Positions 1 through 7,942 of a DNA stretch of 64,000 bases are shown piece after piece (position 1 is the stretch's first letter; each line of letters begins with the position of its first letter). Location: positions 1-64,000 of the forward strand of contig NZ_BNJR01000012.1 of NCBI RefSeq assembly GCF_016860605.1, in the 5' to 3' direction. A program made the translations under genes and the position numbers. Below the pieces are notes generated by a model. The model searched no databases, was not told where the DNA came from, and worked only from the letters and a program-made list of their open reading frames with translations. The stretch comes from Lentilactobacillus fungorum. GTDB lineage: Bacteria; Bacillota; Bacilli; Lactobacillales; Lactobacillaceae.

Positions 1-1464
1 AGTTAAATCCTTGGTATTAACAGCTGCTTGGTTGGCGACCACAGTCACCGTAACATCAGCCGGCTTATCATCCATTGTAAAGGTAACCTTGTAAGTTCCG
101 GGCTTAGAGGTATCAACTTTATCGCCGGAAACCTTTAAACCGGCAGCCACGGCTTTGTCGTAATCGGTATAATTTGTTCCATCACGGCCAGTAGCCGATT
201 TGAACAAATCTTTAGGTGAGTAGGTGTCACCAGTATAGTAGGTTTTATCTTGGGTTTGTACAGCCGCTTTACTTGGCTCAATTGTTAAGCTTACGGTGTA
301 ATTCTTATTGTCGTAATGATAATTCAGCGTGTAGATGCCGTCTTTAGTGGTATCACTTGGCATCCCAGTAATATTTAACGAGCCATTTTTAACGGCATCG
401 GCTGGATCTACCCGCTTACCGGTAATATCAGTCATTACTGAAATTAAACTGATCGGATCAAAATCCACTCCGTTAGCAATTTTCTTTTCTGTAGATGACA
501 ATGTGAGCGATGCAAGATCAGCCTGAGGAACATATGTTTCGACCGTTGTTGGATGGTTTGTGTTACCAGTGGCATACAAAGCCATCAAATCCTCAGGGGA
601 GTATATGCTACCGTTTGGATGGGTTTCATCAGTTGAACTTCCCATCGCTTGCCAATTAGATGATCCTTTAGGAGACTGTAAGTCAGCGGCTGAGTTTAGC
701 ATAACCTTGTTACCAAGAATTAATTTAGTTAAAGAAGAAACCTCGCCAAGCATATTTGCCATATTAGTATCGTTGCTGGTATCAAAGCTTGATAAATCAA
801 GACTGGTTAGTGCTGTGTCGTAATAGAACATAGCATTCGTATTAGTAACCTTGCTAGTATCAAACTTAGATACATTAAGACTGGTTAATGCACTGTCCAT
901 CATAAACATAGCGTTCATGTTAGTAACCTTGCTAGTATCAAATTTAGATACATTAAGACTGGTCAATGCTTTGTCGTCTTCAAACATAGCCTGCATATTG
1001 ATAACTTGGCTGGTATCAAAGCTTGATAAATCAAGGCTGGTTAGTGCGGTGTCGTCATAGAACATAGCATTCATATTAGTAACCTTACTGGTATCTAATC
1101 TACTTAATCCACTAATTGTCTTGAGGTTACCAAAGCTTGCAAACAGAGAGGTTAAATTTGTTTGACCCTGTAAATCACTATCAACTGAAATCTGAGTTAC
1201 TTTACTTTTATCCAGGCCGTTCCACAAATTAGCCCCATTGCCCAACTGGGTTCCAGTAATGTGCAAGGTACCATCGGCATCTAATGACCATTTGGCATCG
1301 TAATCGCTGCTCACAGTTCCAGATGTGGTTGCAGCTACCGCACTGGTCGTGGTACTACTATCAGCATGAGCGGTATTACTTGAAGTCGTGGCTACGTTAA
1401 TAGTTAGGCCTGCAAGCACTAACGCACAAGCTGAGAGATATCGGACAAGTTGTCTTTTATTCAT
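1..1464 (-). CDS. BspA-type leucine-rich-repeat surface protein (partial; 3' end outside window)
   Basis: The reading frame is open from ATG at 1464 (GGGGAT ribosome site just upstream) to the window edge, giving 488 residues without a stop. A signal peptide (positively charged MNKRQ, hydrophobic core, about residues 1-33) is followed by a short unique region. Then come BspA/DUF285-type leucine-rich repeats with the pattern MFxxDxALTSLDLSSFDTS (about residues 115-235), and at least two Ig-like repeats with the pattern TYYTGDTYSPKDLF...G. Such proteins in lactobacilli are exported adhesins or matrix-binding proteins; the anchor (LPXTG or other) would lie past the edge. Export and repeat architecture are seen; the adhesion role is family-level inference. 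Confidence 0.85.
   Translation of the reverse strand, partial: MNKRQLVRYLSACALVLAGLTINVATTSSNTAHADSSTTTSAVAATTSGTVSSDYDAKWSLDADGTLHITGTQLGNGANLWNGLDKSKVTQISVDSDLQGQTNLTSLFASFGNLKTISGLSRLDTSKVTNMNAMFYDDTALTSLDLSSFDTSQVINMQAMFEDDKALTSLNVSKFDTSKVTNMNAMFMMDSALTSLNVSKFDTSKVTNTNAMFYYDTALTSLDLSSFDTSNDTNMANMLGEVSSLTKLILGNKVMLNSAADLQSPKGSSNWQAMGSSTDETHPNGSIYSPEDLMALYATGNTNHPTTVETYVPQADLASLTLSSTEKKIANGVDFDPISLISVMTDITGKRVDPADAVKNGSLNITGMPSDTTKDGIYTLNYHYDNKNYTVSLTIEPSKAAVQTQDKTYYTGDTYSPKDLFKSATGRDGTNYTDYDKAVAAGLKVSGDKVDTSKPGTYKVTFTMDDKPADVTVTVVANQAAVNTKDLT
763..1113 (-). repeat. 78-bp in-frame tandem repeats encoding LRR units
   Basis: Units begin at about 763, 841, 919, 997 and 1075, each 78 bp (26 codons) and highly similar at DNA level. 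They encode the DTSKVTNMNAMFxxDxALTSL repeats of the surface protein. Copy number could vary by recombination. Confidence 0.85.
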
Positions 1465-1642
1465 TAGCTCATATCCCCTTTTGTTCTCTCAATAATTGTA
1501 TGCTTCTAGAATTAAAAAGCACCTTAAATTATAGCACTATGTATAAGTGCTTGTTAAACTAATTATAATATTTTTTGTTAAGCGTAACAAATACACCATT
1601 TCGGAAGACAATATGTTTATGTATCAAACAACTATTAAAAAT

Positions 1643-1678
1643 GTCGTCTAAGCAGAAAAACAACCCTGCTTAGACGAC
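1643..1678 (-). terminator. Intrinsic terminator after the alpha/beta hydrolase gene
   Basis: A perfect 13-bp stem (GTCGTCTAAGCAG / CTGCTTAGACGAC) with a 10-nt loop is followed on the minus strand by ATTTTTAATAG. It lies 8 nt past the hydrolase stop codon. Confidence 0.8.
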
Positions 1679-1685
1679 TCTCTTG

Positions 1686-2618
1686 TTACATATAAGTATT
1701 TAAAAATGTTCCAATCCGTTCTTGATAATCTTTCGGATTCTTCCAAAAACTCTCTGCGTGTGTGGCACCCTTCACAATCCAAATTTGTTTCGGTGCATGG
1801 GTTGCGTGGTAATTCTCATAAGCCATGTACGCTGGAACGTAGGTGTCTTTTTCACCATGGATGAATAAAATTGGTAACTGGTTTTTTTCGAGCTGCTTAA
1901 TCGATGACGCGTTTGCTAGCCCAAATCCAGTCGCTCGCTTATTAATTTCACTCACCATTGGCTCAACTGGATATTCCGGTAAATGATATTGTTTCTTCAA
2001 TAGATAGGTCAATTCTTCTTCAACACTTGAATAACCACAATCGGCAATCACCGCCTTCACTTGATCCGGCAAGTGTTCGCCAGACAACATTTCGACCGTG
2101 GCACCGCCCATGCTGACACCGAATAATAAGATTTGGCTATCCACACCAACGTGTTCGATCACACGATCAATCCACTGAAGATAATCGAGGCGATCCAACC
2201 AGCCAAAACTGATGTAGTCGCCGGCACTATCACCATGACCGCGATCGTCTGGGGTCAAGACGTTGAATCCCATGTTACGAAACATCTTTGCGTAGTTCGC
2301 CATGGTTTCCCGATTGCCTTTGTACCCATGTGCAATAATAACGGTCTGCTGAGTGGCCACTTTAGCGGGAATATAGGTTGCGACCATCTTATGATCCGGC
2401 TGATTTTCATTTAAATACCAATCTTCAGAAGGTACCGAATGAAACCAGTCGACATAGTCATAGTATTGGTCTGCGTATTTTTGCTTTTCTTTAGAAGTTG
2501 CCGGAACATAGTCAACTCGTTTAAACGCAAAATTAAATAATTTATAGCTTAAAAGCGCACTGCCAGCAGTGATTGCCGTCAGCGGAATCAGCAGTGGCTT
2601 TAAGGATGGCATCTTCAT
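1686..2618 (-). CDS. Membrane-anchored alpha/beta hydrolase (serine hydrolase family)
   Basis: About 310 residues. A single N-terminal hydrophobic segment (residues about 5-27) looks like an uncleaved signal anchor, so the catalytic domain would sit outside the membrane. The nucleophile elbow is GVSMGGA, the acid is in HGEKDTYVP and the histidine in GATHAES, giving a full Ser-Asp-His triad. HGYKGNRE is the oxyanion region. Family members (YqkD-like) act on esters or peptides, but the substrate is unknown. Two starts are possible: ATG at 2618, used here, or the adjacent TTG at 2621. The AAAGGAG ribosome site at 2633-2639 is nearer the TTG. The gene is monocistronic, with its own promoter at 2655-2683 and a terminator. 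Confidence 0.85.
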   Translation of the reverse strand: MKMPSLKPLLIPLTAITAGSALLSYKLFNFAFKRVDYVPATSKEKQKYADQYYDYVDWFHSVPSEDWYLNENQPDHKMVATYIPAKVATQQTVIIAHGYKGNRETMANYAKMFRNMGFNVLTPDDRGHGDSAGDYISFGWLDRLDYLQWIDRVIEHVGVDSQILLFGVSMGGATVEMLSGEHLPDQVKAVIADCGYSSVEEELTYLLKKQYHLPEYPVEPMVSEINKRATGFGLANASSIKQLEKNQLPILFIHGEKDTYVPAYMAYENYHATHAPKQIWIVKGATHAESFWKNPKDYQERIGTFLNTYM

Positions 2619-2654
2619 CAATTTTTCTCAAGCTCCTTTATGGTGATACCAGTA

Positions 2655-2683
2655 ATCTTAGTGAGTTGCCAGCAGCAAGTCAA
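2655..2683 (-). promoter_or_regulatory. Sigma-A-type promoter of the alpha/beta hydrolase gene
   Basis: On the minus strand TTGACT, a 17-nt spacer and TAAGAT lie about 35 nt upstream of the start codon. Transcription would begin near 2648, so the structured block at 2693-2859 is not in this mRNA leader. Confidence 0.7.
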
Positions 2684-2692
2684 ACAACTTTA

Positions 2693-2859
2693 CTGCATTT
2701 TAAGAAAGTGCAGCTAATCGTCACCTCCTTGGCTGGAAACTCTGTGGTAGCCGCGTTTCTGCCCGGCGGCCTCAATGTATAGCCTCAATCGGCCGTTCTC
2801 ACAAAAGCTCCAAGTCATCCCGGGAACTCTTACTTTCCCAAAATCACCTGGAGCCGGCA
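2693..2859. ncRNA. Unassigned four-hairpin structured block (candidate regulatory RNA)
   Basis: Four stems occur in succession. They are CTGCATTT...AAAGTGCAG (2693-2713), GGC.GAAAC...GTTTC..GCC (2731-2763), CGGCC...GGCCG (2767-2795), and GCTCCA...TGGAGC (2807-2854) with an inner GGGAA/TTCCC stem (2822-2839). On the minus strand there is also a perfect AAGGAGGTGA ribosome-site sequence at about 2721-2730 with no convincing ORF behind it. I do not recognise a T-box, known riboswitch, 6S, SRP or RNase P signature. Strand is undecided: a plus transcript would run toward pheA, a minus transcript toward the hydrolase promoter. Confidence 0.35.
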
Positions 2860-2952
2860 AACAATTTCATTTTAATCATTTATTCTCAGTTTGTTCCTAT
2901 CTTACGCTTCTTGTGCAATACTAAGTATAATTAATCTAAAGGAGTTTAAACT

Positions 2953-3795
2953 ATGAAACTTTCCGTGCTGGGGCCAGCCGGTACTTTCACCGACATGGCC
3001 GCTAAAGCCTATCTTCAAACCCAGCCTAATGCCCAAATAACCCTTGACTACCATCCCACTTTCGATCAAGTCTATCAAGCCGTTTCTGGTAATGATCTTG
3101 GCCTATTACCATTAGAAAACCAGCTTGACGGTTATGTGTCCGCAACTTTGCAACGCCTGCAGTCCGCCGACGTTACGGAAATCGGCGAGATCACCATTCC
3201 AGTCGATTTTGGCCTGGTGAGTAACGTTTCTGATCTGAGTCAAATCAAACGACTCTATGTGCAGTTCAAGACAGAGGGCCAATGCCAAGTACTGATAACC
3301 CAATTACCTAGTGTTCAAATCATCACGACAGCTTCAAATATGATTTCATTGGAGAAGTTTCAAACAGGTCAACTCGGTGATGCCGCCATTATTCCACAAT
3401 CGCAACTAGCAGAAGTCTCCGGTGCCTTAAAGCTGAATCACGTTGCTGATCAAAGAGATAACAGCACCCGATTCATTCTCTTTAAGGCCAACCCCGCCAG
3501 CCTTGAGATGCTCTCTCAAACTTCTTTGACTGCCGATTATTTCAAAGCACCACTTTTCATCACGCCTGCCATCAACGATCGTCCAGGGACCCTATATGAA
3601 ATTCTGGGCTATTTTGCCAAAGCCAATCTAAATTTAGTAACCCTCATGTCATTACCGACAAAATCACAGCTTGGCATGTACGCCTTTTATCTAGAAGTTT
3701 CCGGTCATCGTAAGCAACAGGAGGTTTTGTTCACGACTTTACAAGAACTCGCTTCAAAATATCAGGTACACTTACTTGGCTACTATGCCGTTTGA
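2953..3795 (+). CDS. pheA: Prephenate dehydratase with ACT domain
   Basis: A 280-residue monofunctional PheA, converting prephenate to phenylpyruvate in phenylalanine synthesis. The catalytic domain starts with LGPAGTFTDMAA and carries NQLDGYV and the STRFILF (TRF) motif at about residues 173-179. The C-terminal ACT domain (about 196-275) begins DRPGTLYEILGYF and is expected to bind Phe for feedback control. The family ESRP signature of the ACT domain is replaced by LPTK, so allostery may differ. The start ATG has a good AAAGGAG site, and TATAAT lies at 2926-2931. The last 13 nt overlap the end of the convergent gene at 3783. Confidence 0.92.
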   Translation: MKLSVLGPAGTFTDMAAKAYLQTQPNAQITLDYHPTFDQVYQAVSGNDLGLLPLENQLDGYVSATLQRLQSADVTEIGEITIPVDFGLVSNVSDLSQIKRLYVQFKTEGQCQVLITQLPSVQIITTASNMISLEKFQTGQLGDAAIIPQSQLAEVSGALKLNHVADQRDNSTRFILFKANPASLEMLSQTSLTADYFKAPLFITPAINDRPGTLYEILGYFAKANLNLVTLMSLPTKSQLGMYAFYLEVSGHRKQQEVLFTTLQELASKYQVHLLGYYAV

Positions 3796-4784
3796 GCCTG
3801 CGGTGCCGATAGTTCTGCCTGATTAGCCCGCTGTTTGGCAAGATTTTGCCGGTGGAATTCAGCCAAATGAACTGCTTGGGTGACAAACAAGTGAGTTTTG
3901 GCTTCGTAATGGTACTTTCGACCTAGTTGAGCGATATAGCCATTGATATAATCAACCTCGGTTGGCCGATCTTTAATCATATCCTGATACATGGATGGAT
4001 AATGTAATGGCATATCAATTCGGGTGTTTCGATCCAAAGCAGCCATTTCTTCTTTACGGGTTGATACCAAATGAATATCAGCACGGGCACAAATATCGTA
4101 GGCTTCATCAATTAGTTGTCGGCTCATTTCATAAGCGCCAGGGAAGTTGCCAAATTCGCCCATTGGTAACTCAAACATGGTACAAATTGTGTTAATAACG
4201 GAGTTAAAGATTACCTTCGTCATCAGCGTGCCGGTAAAGTCATCGGTTAAAGTTGGATTCATGCCGGCCTTTTGCAGCTCGTCAAACAACCGATGGGTCA
4301 TCTCATCCGGCTTTTCGTTTAGCGGGCACATATTCATCTTGCCGGCACCGCGCTTGCCCATGAAGTCAACTTCGCCGGGACCAGGCAAAACAGTTGCGAT
4401 CAAGGCCGTGCCGCCAATAATCTTGTCATCAGCAAAGTACTGCTGAAGCTTTTCGATGTGGCCCATACCATTCATACAGGTAAATGCATATTGTTTGTCA
4501 TTAAAGAAATGCGAACAGCGCTTCAAGTAATCAGCTAATTGCATTTGCTTGGTAAAGAAAATCAACATGTCTGGATCACCATCGTAAGATTCCGGCGTTT
4601 CCAGTTTAATGTGCACTAAGTGACGGTCCTTGTGATCCCGCATTTGATAAACACCACCCTGTTCGCGGATTTTATCAATATGCGGTTGCCACGTATCAAT
4701 AAACGTGACGTCGTTTCCAGCTTCCTGTAGTAAAATTCCGTAACGTAATCCCATTGCACCTGCACCAATCATTGCAAACTTCAT
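3783..4784 (-). CDS. Ketopantoate reductase-like (ApbA/PanE family) oxidoreductase
   Basis: About 333 residues. The N-terminal Rossmann motif MIGAGAMGLRYG binds NADP. NSVINTICTMF and a C-terminal helical domain with TEVDYINGYI match the PanE/ApbA C-terminal domain (family motif TEIDYINGAV). The family reduces 2-dehydropantoate to pantoate, but in lactic acid bacteria related enzymes act as D-2-hydroxyacid dehydrogenases on branched-chain keto acids. The start ATG at 4784 is 10 nt from AGGAG at 4795-4799; upstream GTG 4793 and ATG 4790 are too close to it. The gene is preceded by a T-box leader, which ties it to amino-acid supply and favours an amino-acid-linked role. A palindromic repeat lies in the leader. 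Confidence 0.82.
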   Translation of the reverse strand: MKFAMIGAGAMGLRYGILLQEAGNDVTFIDTWQPHIDKIREQGGVYQMRDHKDRHLVHIKLETPESYDGDPDMLIFFTKQMQLADYLKRCSHFFNDKQYAFTCMNGMGHIEKLQQYFADDKIIGGTALIATVLPGPGEVDFMGKRGAGKMNMCPLNEKPDEMTHRLFDELQKAGMNPTLTDDFTGTLMTKVIFNSVINTICTMFELPMGEFGNFPGAYEMSRQLIDEAYDICARADIHLVSTRKEEMAALDRNTRIDMPLHYPSMYQDMIKDRPTEVDYINGYIAQLGRKYHYEAKTHLFVTQAVHLAEFHRQNLAKQRANQAELSAPQAQTA

Positions 4785-4820
4785 AAACATCACACTCCTA
4801 TTTTAGATTTTTGATTGAAA

Positions 4821-4922
4821 AGTGAGCGGAGTCAGGCGGTTAGAAATCGGTGCGTAAGTCTCCTTGGACGGAAATTCCCAGTTCTGGAATTTGTGGCCAA
4901 GGTGCTTACGCGCAGCTTTCCT
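4821..4922 (+). repeat. Palindromic repeat family 1, copy 1
   Basis: Starts AGTGAGCGGAG and ends near CGCGCAGCTTTCC. The arms GCGTAAGTCTCCTTGG and CCAAGGTGCTTACGC pair around the core GGAAATTCCCAGTTCTGG. It sits between the T-box terminator and the start codon of the ketopantoate-reductase-like gene, so it would be part of the read-through mRNA. Confidence 0.8.
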
Positions 4923-4924
4923 AC

Positions 4925-5200
4925 ATAAAAAGCGCCCCTGATCTTTTGATAAGATCAAGGGCGCTTACGCGTGTTACCACCTTTATTCACGATTTGCTCA
5001 CACAAACCGTCTCTGCATGTACGGCCAAACTTGGCGATACACTGGCACTTTAAGGGGTGCACACCGTAGACACTCATTGCTTTGCGCCTACTGCTTGAAG
5101 GCTACTTTCGCTTGGTCAATCATTGTCCCTTCACACTTAACCGGGACTCCCTGAAATGATTTAATCGAGTTACTCTCCTCGTCGCTGCATTTATTTTCAA
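4925..5200 (-). promoter_or_regulatory. T-box leader upstream of the ketopantoate reductase-like gene
   Basis: On the minus strand, Stem I contains the GAGGAGAGTAAC start motif and a CATT...AATG apical arm. The conserved T-box GGTGGTAACACGCG lies at 4968-4981. A terminator stem AAGCGCCCTTGATC...GATCAGGGGCGCTTTTT lies at about 4926-4966. Uncharged tRNA would favour the antiterminator. The specifier is not certain: the expected position reads GATTGACCAAGCG (5110-5121), allowing ACC (Thr, followed by A as is usual) or GAC (Asp). Confidence 0.9.
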
Positions 5201-5220
5201 TCAAATTTTAATGTGTCTAT

Positions 5221-5249
5221 AATCTAACTCACACTATTTTAATTGTCAA
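5221..5249 (-). promoter_or_regulatory. Promoter of the first T-box transcript
   Basis: TTGACA (5244-5249), a 17-nt spacer and TAGATT (5221-5226) on the minus strand, just upstream of Stem I. Confidence 0.6.
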
Positions 5250-5271
5250 CATAATTTTGAGTTTTTTTAAT

Positions 5272-5388
5272 AAGCGAAGCAAAACGTTTAGAAATCTGTG
5301 TGTCGGCACCTCGGCCAAAAATCCTTAAGCTTTGGAATCTTTAGGCGAGGTGCCGACATGCAGGCTTCTGCTTTGTGGCGCTGGACTA
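5272..5388 (+). repeat. Palindromic repeat family 1, copy 2
   Basis: Starts AAGCGAAGCAAAACG and ends CTGCTTTGTGGCGCTGG. The arms TGTCGGCACCTCG and CGAGGTGCCGACA pair perfectly (13 bp) around AAAAATCCTTAAGCTTTGG. It lies between the stop codon of the PLP enzyme gene and the T-box promoter, in the same orientation as copy 1. Confidence 0.8.
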
Positions 5389-5393
5389 AGAAA

Positions 5394-6560
5394 TTAATTA
5401 ACCACCCTTTGCCTTTCACTGACTTGATTAAGACTCTGACTCAGATCGGCAATCAAGTCATTCGGATCTTCAATCCCAACGGAAAGTCGAATGAGCTGGT
5501 GAGTAATCCCTGCCTTTAACTGCTCTTTTCGGGACAATTCTGCGTGAGTCATCTTGTATGGCAATTCGATGAGACTTTCAACCGCTCCCAAACTGACGGC
5601 CAATTGGATTAAGTGTAAATTATCGACAAACTCAGTCGAATCAATTCCTGGTTTCAATTCAAACGAAATGATGCCGCCGTACCCGTTCGTTTCTTGACTC
5701 GCAATTTCATGGTCGCGGCTCCCAGCAATTCCTGGATAGTAAATTCTGGCAATTTCTGGTCGCTTCGCCAAGAACTGAACGACTTTTTTAGCATTACTCA
5801 AGTGACGATCCATCCTAACAGCCAAGGTCTGAATCCCGCGTCTGATCAGACTACAGTCTTCAGGTGATAACGTTGCGCCAATGCTGTTTTGATTAAAGTA
5901 AATTTTGTCGGCAATTTTTTGGTCCTTCGCCACCGCTACACCAGCTACCACGTCGGAATGACCGCCAAGATATTTGGTAGCCGAATGAACGACAATATCA
6001 GCACCTAAATTAAGCGGTTGCTGCAAATAGGGGGTCAAGAACGTGTTGTCAACAATCGTTAAAATATCAAACTGCTTGGCTAACTGGGCGACTGCTTTAA
6101 CGCTAGTGACGTGCAGGAGTGGATTTGAAAAAGTCTCAAAATAAATGGCTTTGGTATTTGGTTGAATCGCTGCTTTAACTGCCGCAATATCTTGAGTATC
6201 GACCGCAGTAAATTCAAGCTGCCAGCGTTTGAAGAAATCATTGATGATCCGGAAAGTTCCCCCATAAATTGTCTTGCTGATAATGAGATGATCACCGGGC
6301 GAAAAGATTGACAAAACGGCGTGAATCGCGGCTGACCCAGATGAAAACGCAAATCCTTGAACGCCATTTTCAAGAATTGCCAACTGATTTTCTAAGTAGT
6401 TTCGAGTTGGATTGCCAGACCGTTCATAGTCAAACTTCACCTTGGCGTCGGCACTCGGGTAAATATACGTCGAGGAATTATAAATTGGCACGTTAACGGC
6501 CCCTGTCTGATTATCGTTTTCTGGTTTTCCGTGAACTAACTTCGTATCAAATTCTGACAT
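5394..6560 (-). CDS. Trans-sulfuration PLP enzyme (cystathionine gamma-synthase/lyase family)
   Basis: About 388 residues of the Cys/Met-metabolism PLP family. The PLP-lysine motif is VVHSATKYLGGHSDVVAG; YERSGNPTR and the glycine-rich SSGSAAIHAVLS also match. The family includes cystathionine gamma-synthase, gamma/beta-lyases and methionine gamma-lyase, and sequence alone does not settle which. The start ATG at 6560 (MSEFDTKLVHG) follows GAAAGGAT at proper distance. The frame extends upstream into the T-box terminator but that part is non-coding. The preceding T-box with an apparent AUG specifier argues for a role in methionine or cysteine supply. Confidence 0.88.
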   Translation of the reverse strand: MSEFDTKLVHGKPENDNQTGAVNVPIYNSSTYIYPSADAKVKFDYERSGNPTRNYLENQLAILENGVQGFAFSSGSAAIHAVLSIFSPGDHLIISKTIYGGTFRIINDFFKRWQLEFTAVDTQDIAAVKAAIQPNTKAIYFETFSNPLLHVTSVKAVAQLAKQFDILTIVDNTFLTPYLQQPLNLGADIVVHSATKYLGGHSDVVAGVAVAKDQKIADKIYFNQNSIGATLSPEDCSLIRRGIQTLAVRMDRHLSNAKKVVQFLAKRPEIARIYYPGIAGSRDHEIASQETNGYGGIISFELKPGIDSTEFVDNLHLIQLAVSLGAVESLIELPYKMTHAELSRKEQLKAGITHQLIRLSVGIEDPNDLIADLSQSLNQVSERQRVVN

Positions 6561-6581
6561 TGCGATCATCCTTTCCATAAA

Positions 6582-6840
6582 AAAAGCCCTGTACAAAATA
6601 ATTTTGTACAGGGACGATTTATCATCGTGTTACCACCCAAAGTTCGCTAAAGTGTCGCCACTTTAGCCTCAAAGACACATTCATGCCCGGAATTTTATCG
6701 TGATTCCCACGTATCGCCAGCTTTCACTGTTGATAATTGCTCAGAGCTCATCTTCAGCCGGGGTTTTCAGCCGCCCTTTCACTATTGGCGGTCGCTATTC
6801 ACTGATACTAGCCAGCTTACTCTTCTCTTCATCGCATTAA
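6582..6840 (-). promoter_or_regulatory. T-box leader (probable Met specifier) upstream of the PLP enzyme gene
   Basis: On the minus strand Stem I begins GAAGAGTAAGCTGG. The T-box GGTGGTAACACGATG lies at about 6624-6637. The terminator CCCTGTACAAAATTATTTTGTACAGGGCTTTTTTT follows at about 6585-6613. The specifier region reads GAAGATGAGC, with ATG at 6749-6751 followed by a purine, which suggests tRNA-Met sensing. Confidence 0.9.
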
Positions 6841-6872
6841 ATATTAAAATCAAATTAGATTTATTGCCATGA

Positions 6873-6901
6873 ATGATACATCTAATCACTAAACGTGTCA
6901 A
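6873..6901 (-). promoter_or_regulatory. Promoter of the Met T-box transcript
   Basis: TTGACA (6896-6901), a 17-nt spacer and TATCAT (6873-6878) on the minus strand, just before Stem I. It lies only 24 nt from the HtpX stop codon. Confidence 0.8.
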
Positions 6902-6922
6902 GCTTTTTTCACTAGTGCAACG

Positions 6923-7924
6923 TTATTTTTCGCCTAAGAGTCGCTTTAGCCTTGCAATTCGCTCATCTAGTGGCGGATGGGTATCAAACATTTTAACCAA
7001 AAACGGCGTCTTGCCTTGGCGCGTAACCGGTTCGTTGATATACAAAGCCGCTCCCTTAGACGCCGGATTGGTAGTCGGCGTTGTATCATTTTTCAACAAA
7101 GTCAACGCGTCAATCAAGCCTTGCGGATCTCGAGTTAAGTTGACGCCCGAAACATCCGCCAAGGATTCACGCTGCCTGGAAACGGCAAACTGCATAATTT
7201 GAGCAATCGGCACACCGATCACGCGAATGATCCAGCCGCCAAGCCAGATGATAAAGCCAAAGGTTAGGATTGCCAGCATGATATACCATGAATTATTTGA
7301 ATCCCGACGGTCATTGTCGCCGCCAAACCAGGCAAACCACCGACCGCCGCGCATCAGACTAATCCCGGCAACGATTAACACAGCACCCGCGCCGGCAATG
7401 AAGGTCGTTAACGCAACGGTAATTGACGACACTCGAATATCATAGTTTTTGATATGCGAGATTTCATGAGCAAGAACCCCTTCAAGTTCCTCTCGGTTCA
7501 TCATCTCGCGGAGCCCTTTGGTCACTGCCACAGCCGCATGTTCCGGATCCCGGCCAGTCGCAAAGGCGTTGGGCGATGGATCGGCCATCAAATAAAGGTC
7601 GGGCATTGGAATGTTGGCAACCAAGACCAAATCGGACACAATGTTAAATAGCTGGGGGTCGTCTGATTCCTGCAATTTGGTTGCCTTGCTGGACTTCATC
7701 AAAATGTTGGTAACGTTGAGATACACAAAGAACGAATAAATTGCCGCGCCAATTAAAAAGCCGATCATCGTATAGACCGCAATCATGATATCAAAAGGAT
7801 CTTGCTGGTAGGCAAAAATGCAGCCAATCGCAAAGCCAATGATGGCAATCAAGAGGATAAACCCCGCCATTACCAGCCATGTCCGTCGTCTATTTTGTTG
7901 AACCTGCTGATTTATGGTGTCCAT
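6923..7924 (-). CDS. htpX: HtpX-like M48 membrane zinc metalloprotease
   Basis: 333 residues. Two N-terminal membrane segments (about 16-38 and 46-70) precede the cytosolic catalytic part with the zinc motif HEISH (LEGVLAHEISHIKNYD, about residue 152). Two further hydrophobic segments follow (about 165-185 and 212-235), then ESLADVSG with the third zinc ligand Glu and the C-terminal FDTHPPLDERI signature. HtpX degrades misfolded membrane proteins. The start ATG at 7924 has AGAAGGA upstream. The gene is 18 nt behind lemA, a pairing conserved in lactic acid bacteria. Confidence 0.93.
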   Translation of the reverse strand: MDTINQQVQQNRRRTWLVMAGFILLIAIIGFAIGCIFAYQQDPFDIMIAVYTMIGFLIGAAIYSFFVYLNVTNILMKSSKATKLQESDDPQLFNIVSDLVLVANIPMPDLYLMADPSPNAFATGRDPEHAAVAVTKGLREMMNREELEGVLAHEISHIKNYDIRVSSITVALTTFIAGAGAVLIVAGISLMRGGRWFAWFGGDNDRRDSNNSWYIMLAILTFGFIIWLGGWIIRVIGVPIAQIMQFAVSRQRESLADVSGVNLTRDPQGLIDALTLLKNDTTPTTNPASKGAALYINEPVTRQGKTPFLVKMFDTHPPLDERIARLKRLLGEK

Positions 7925-7942
7925 TATCAGTCAGTCCTTCTA

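Noticed and set aside
763-1113. Regular repeats that could suggest a CRISPR array
   Set aside because: The 78-bp units are contiguous, in frame and encode leucine-rich repeats; there are no spacers.
2721-2730. Perfect AAGGAGGTGA ribosome site on the minus strand as evidence for a small gene
   Set aside because: No start codon follows at a usable distance; the GTG overlapping the site gives only 14 codons.
4850-5519. Plus-strand frames of 67 and 73 codons
   Set aside because: They lie within repeat copies and the T-box leader, whose structure is clear on the minus strand.
6561-6596. 12-codon upstream extension of the PLP enzyme gene
   Set aside because: It is encoded by the T-box terminator tail and the ribosome site; the ATG at 6560 is correctly placed.
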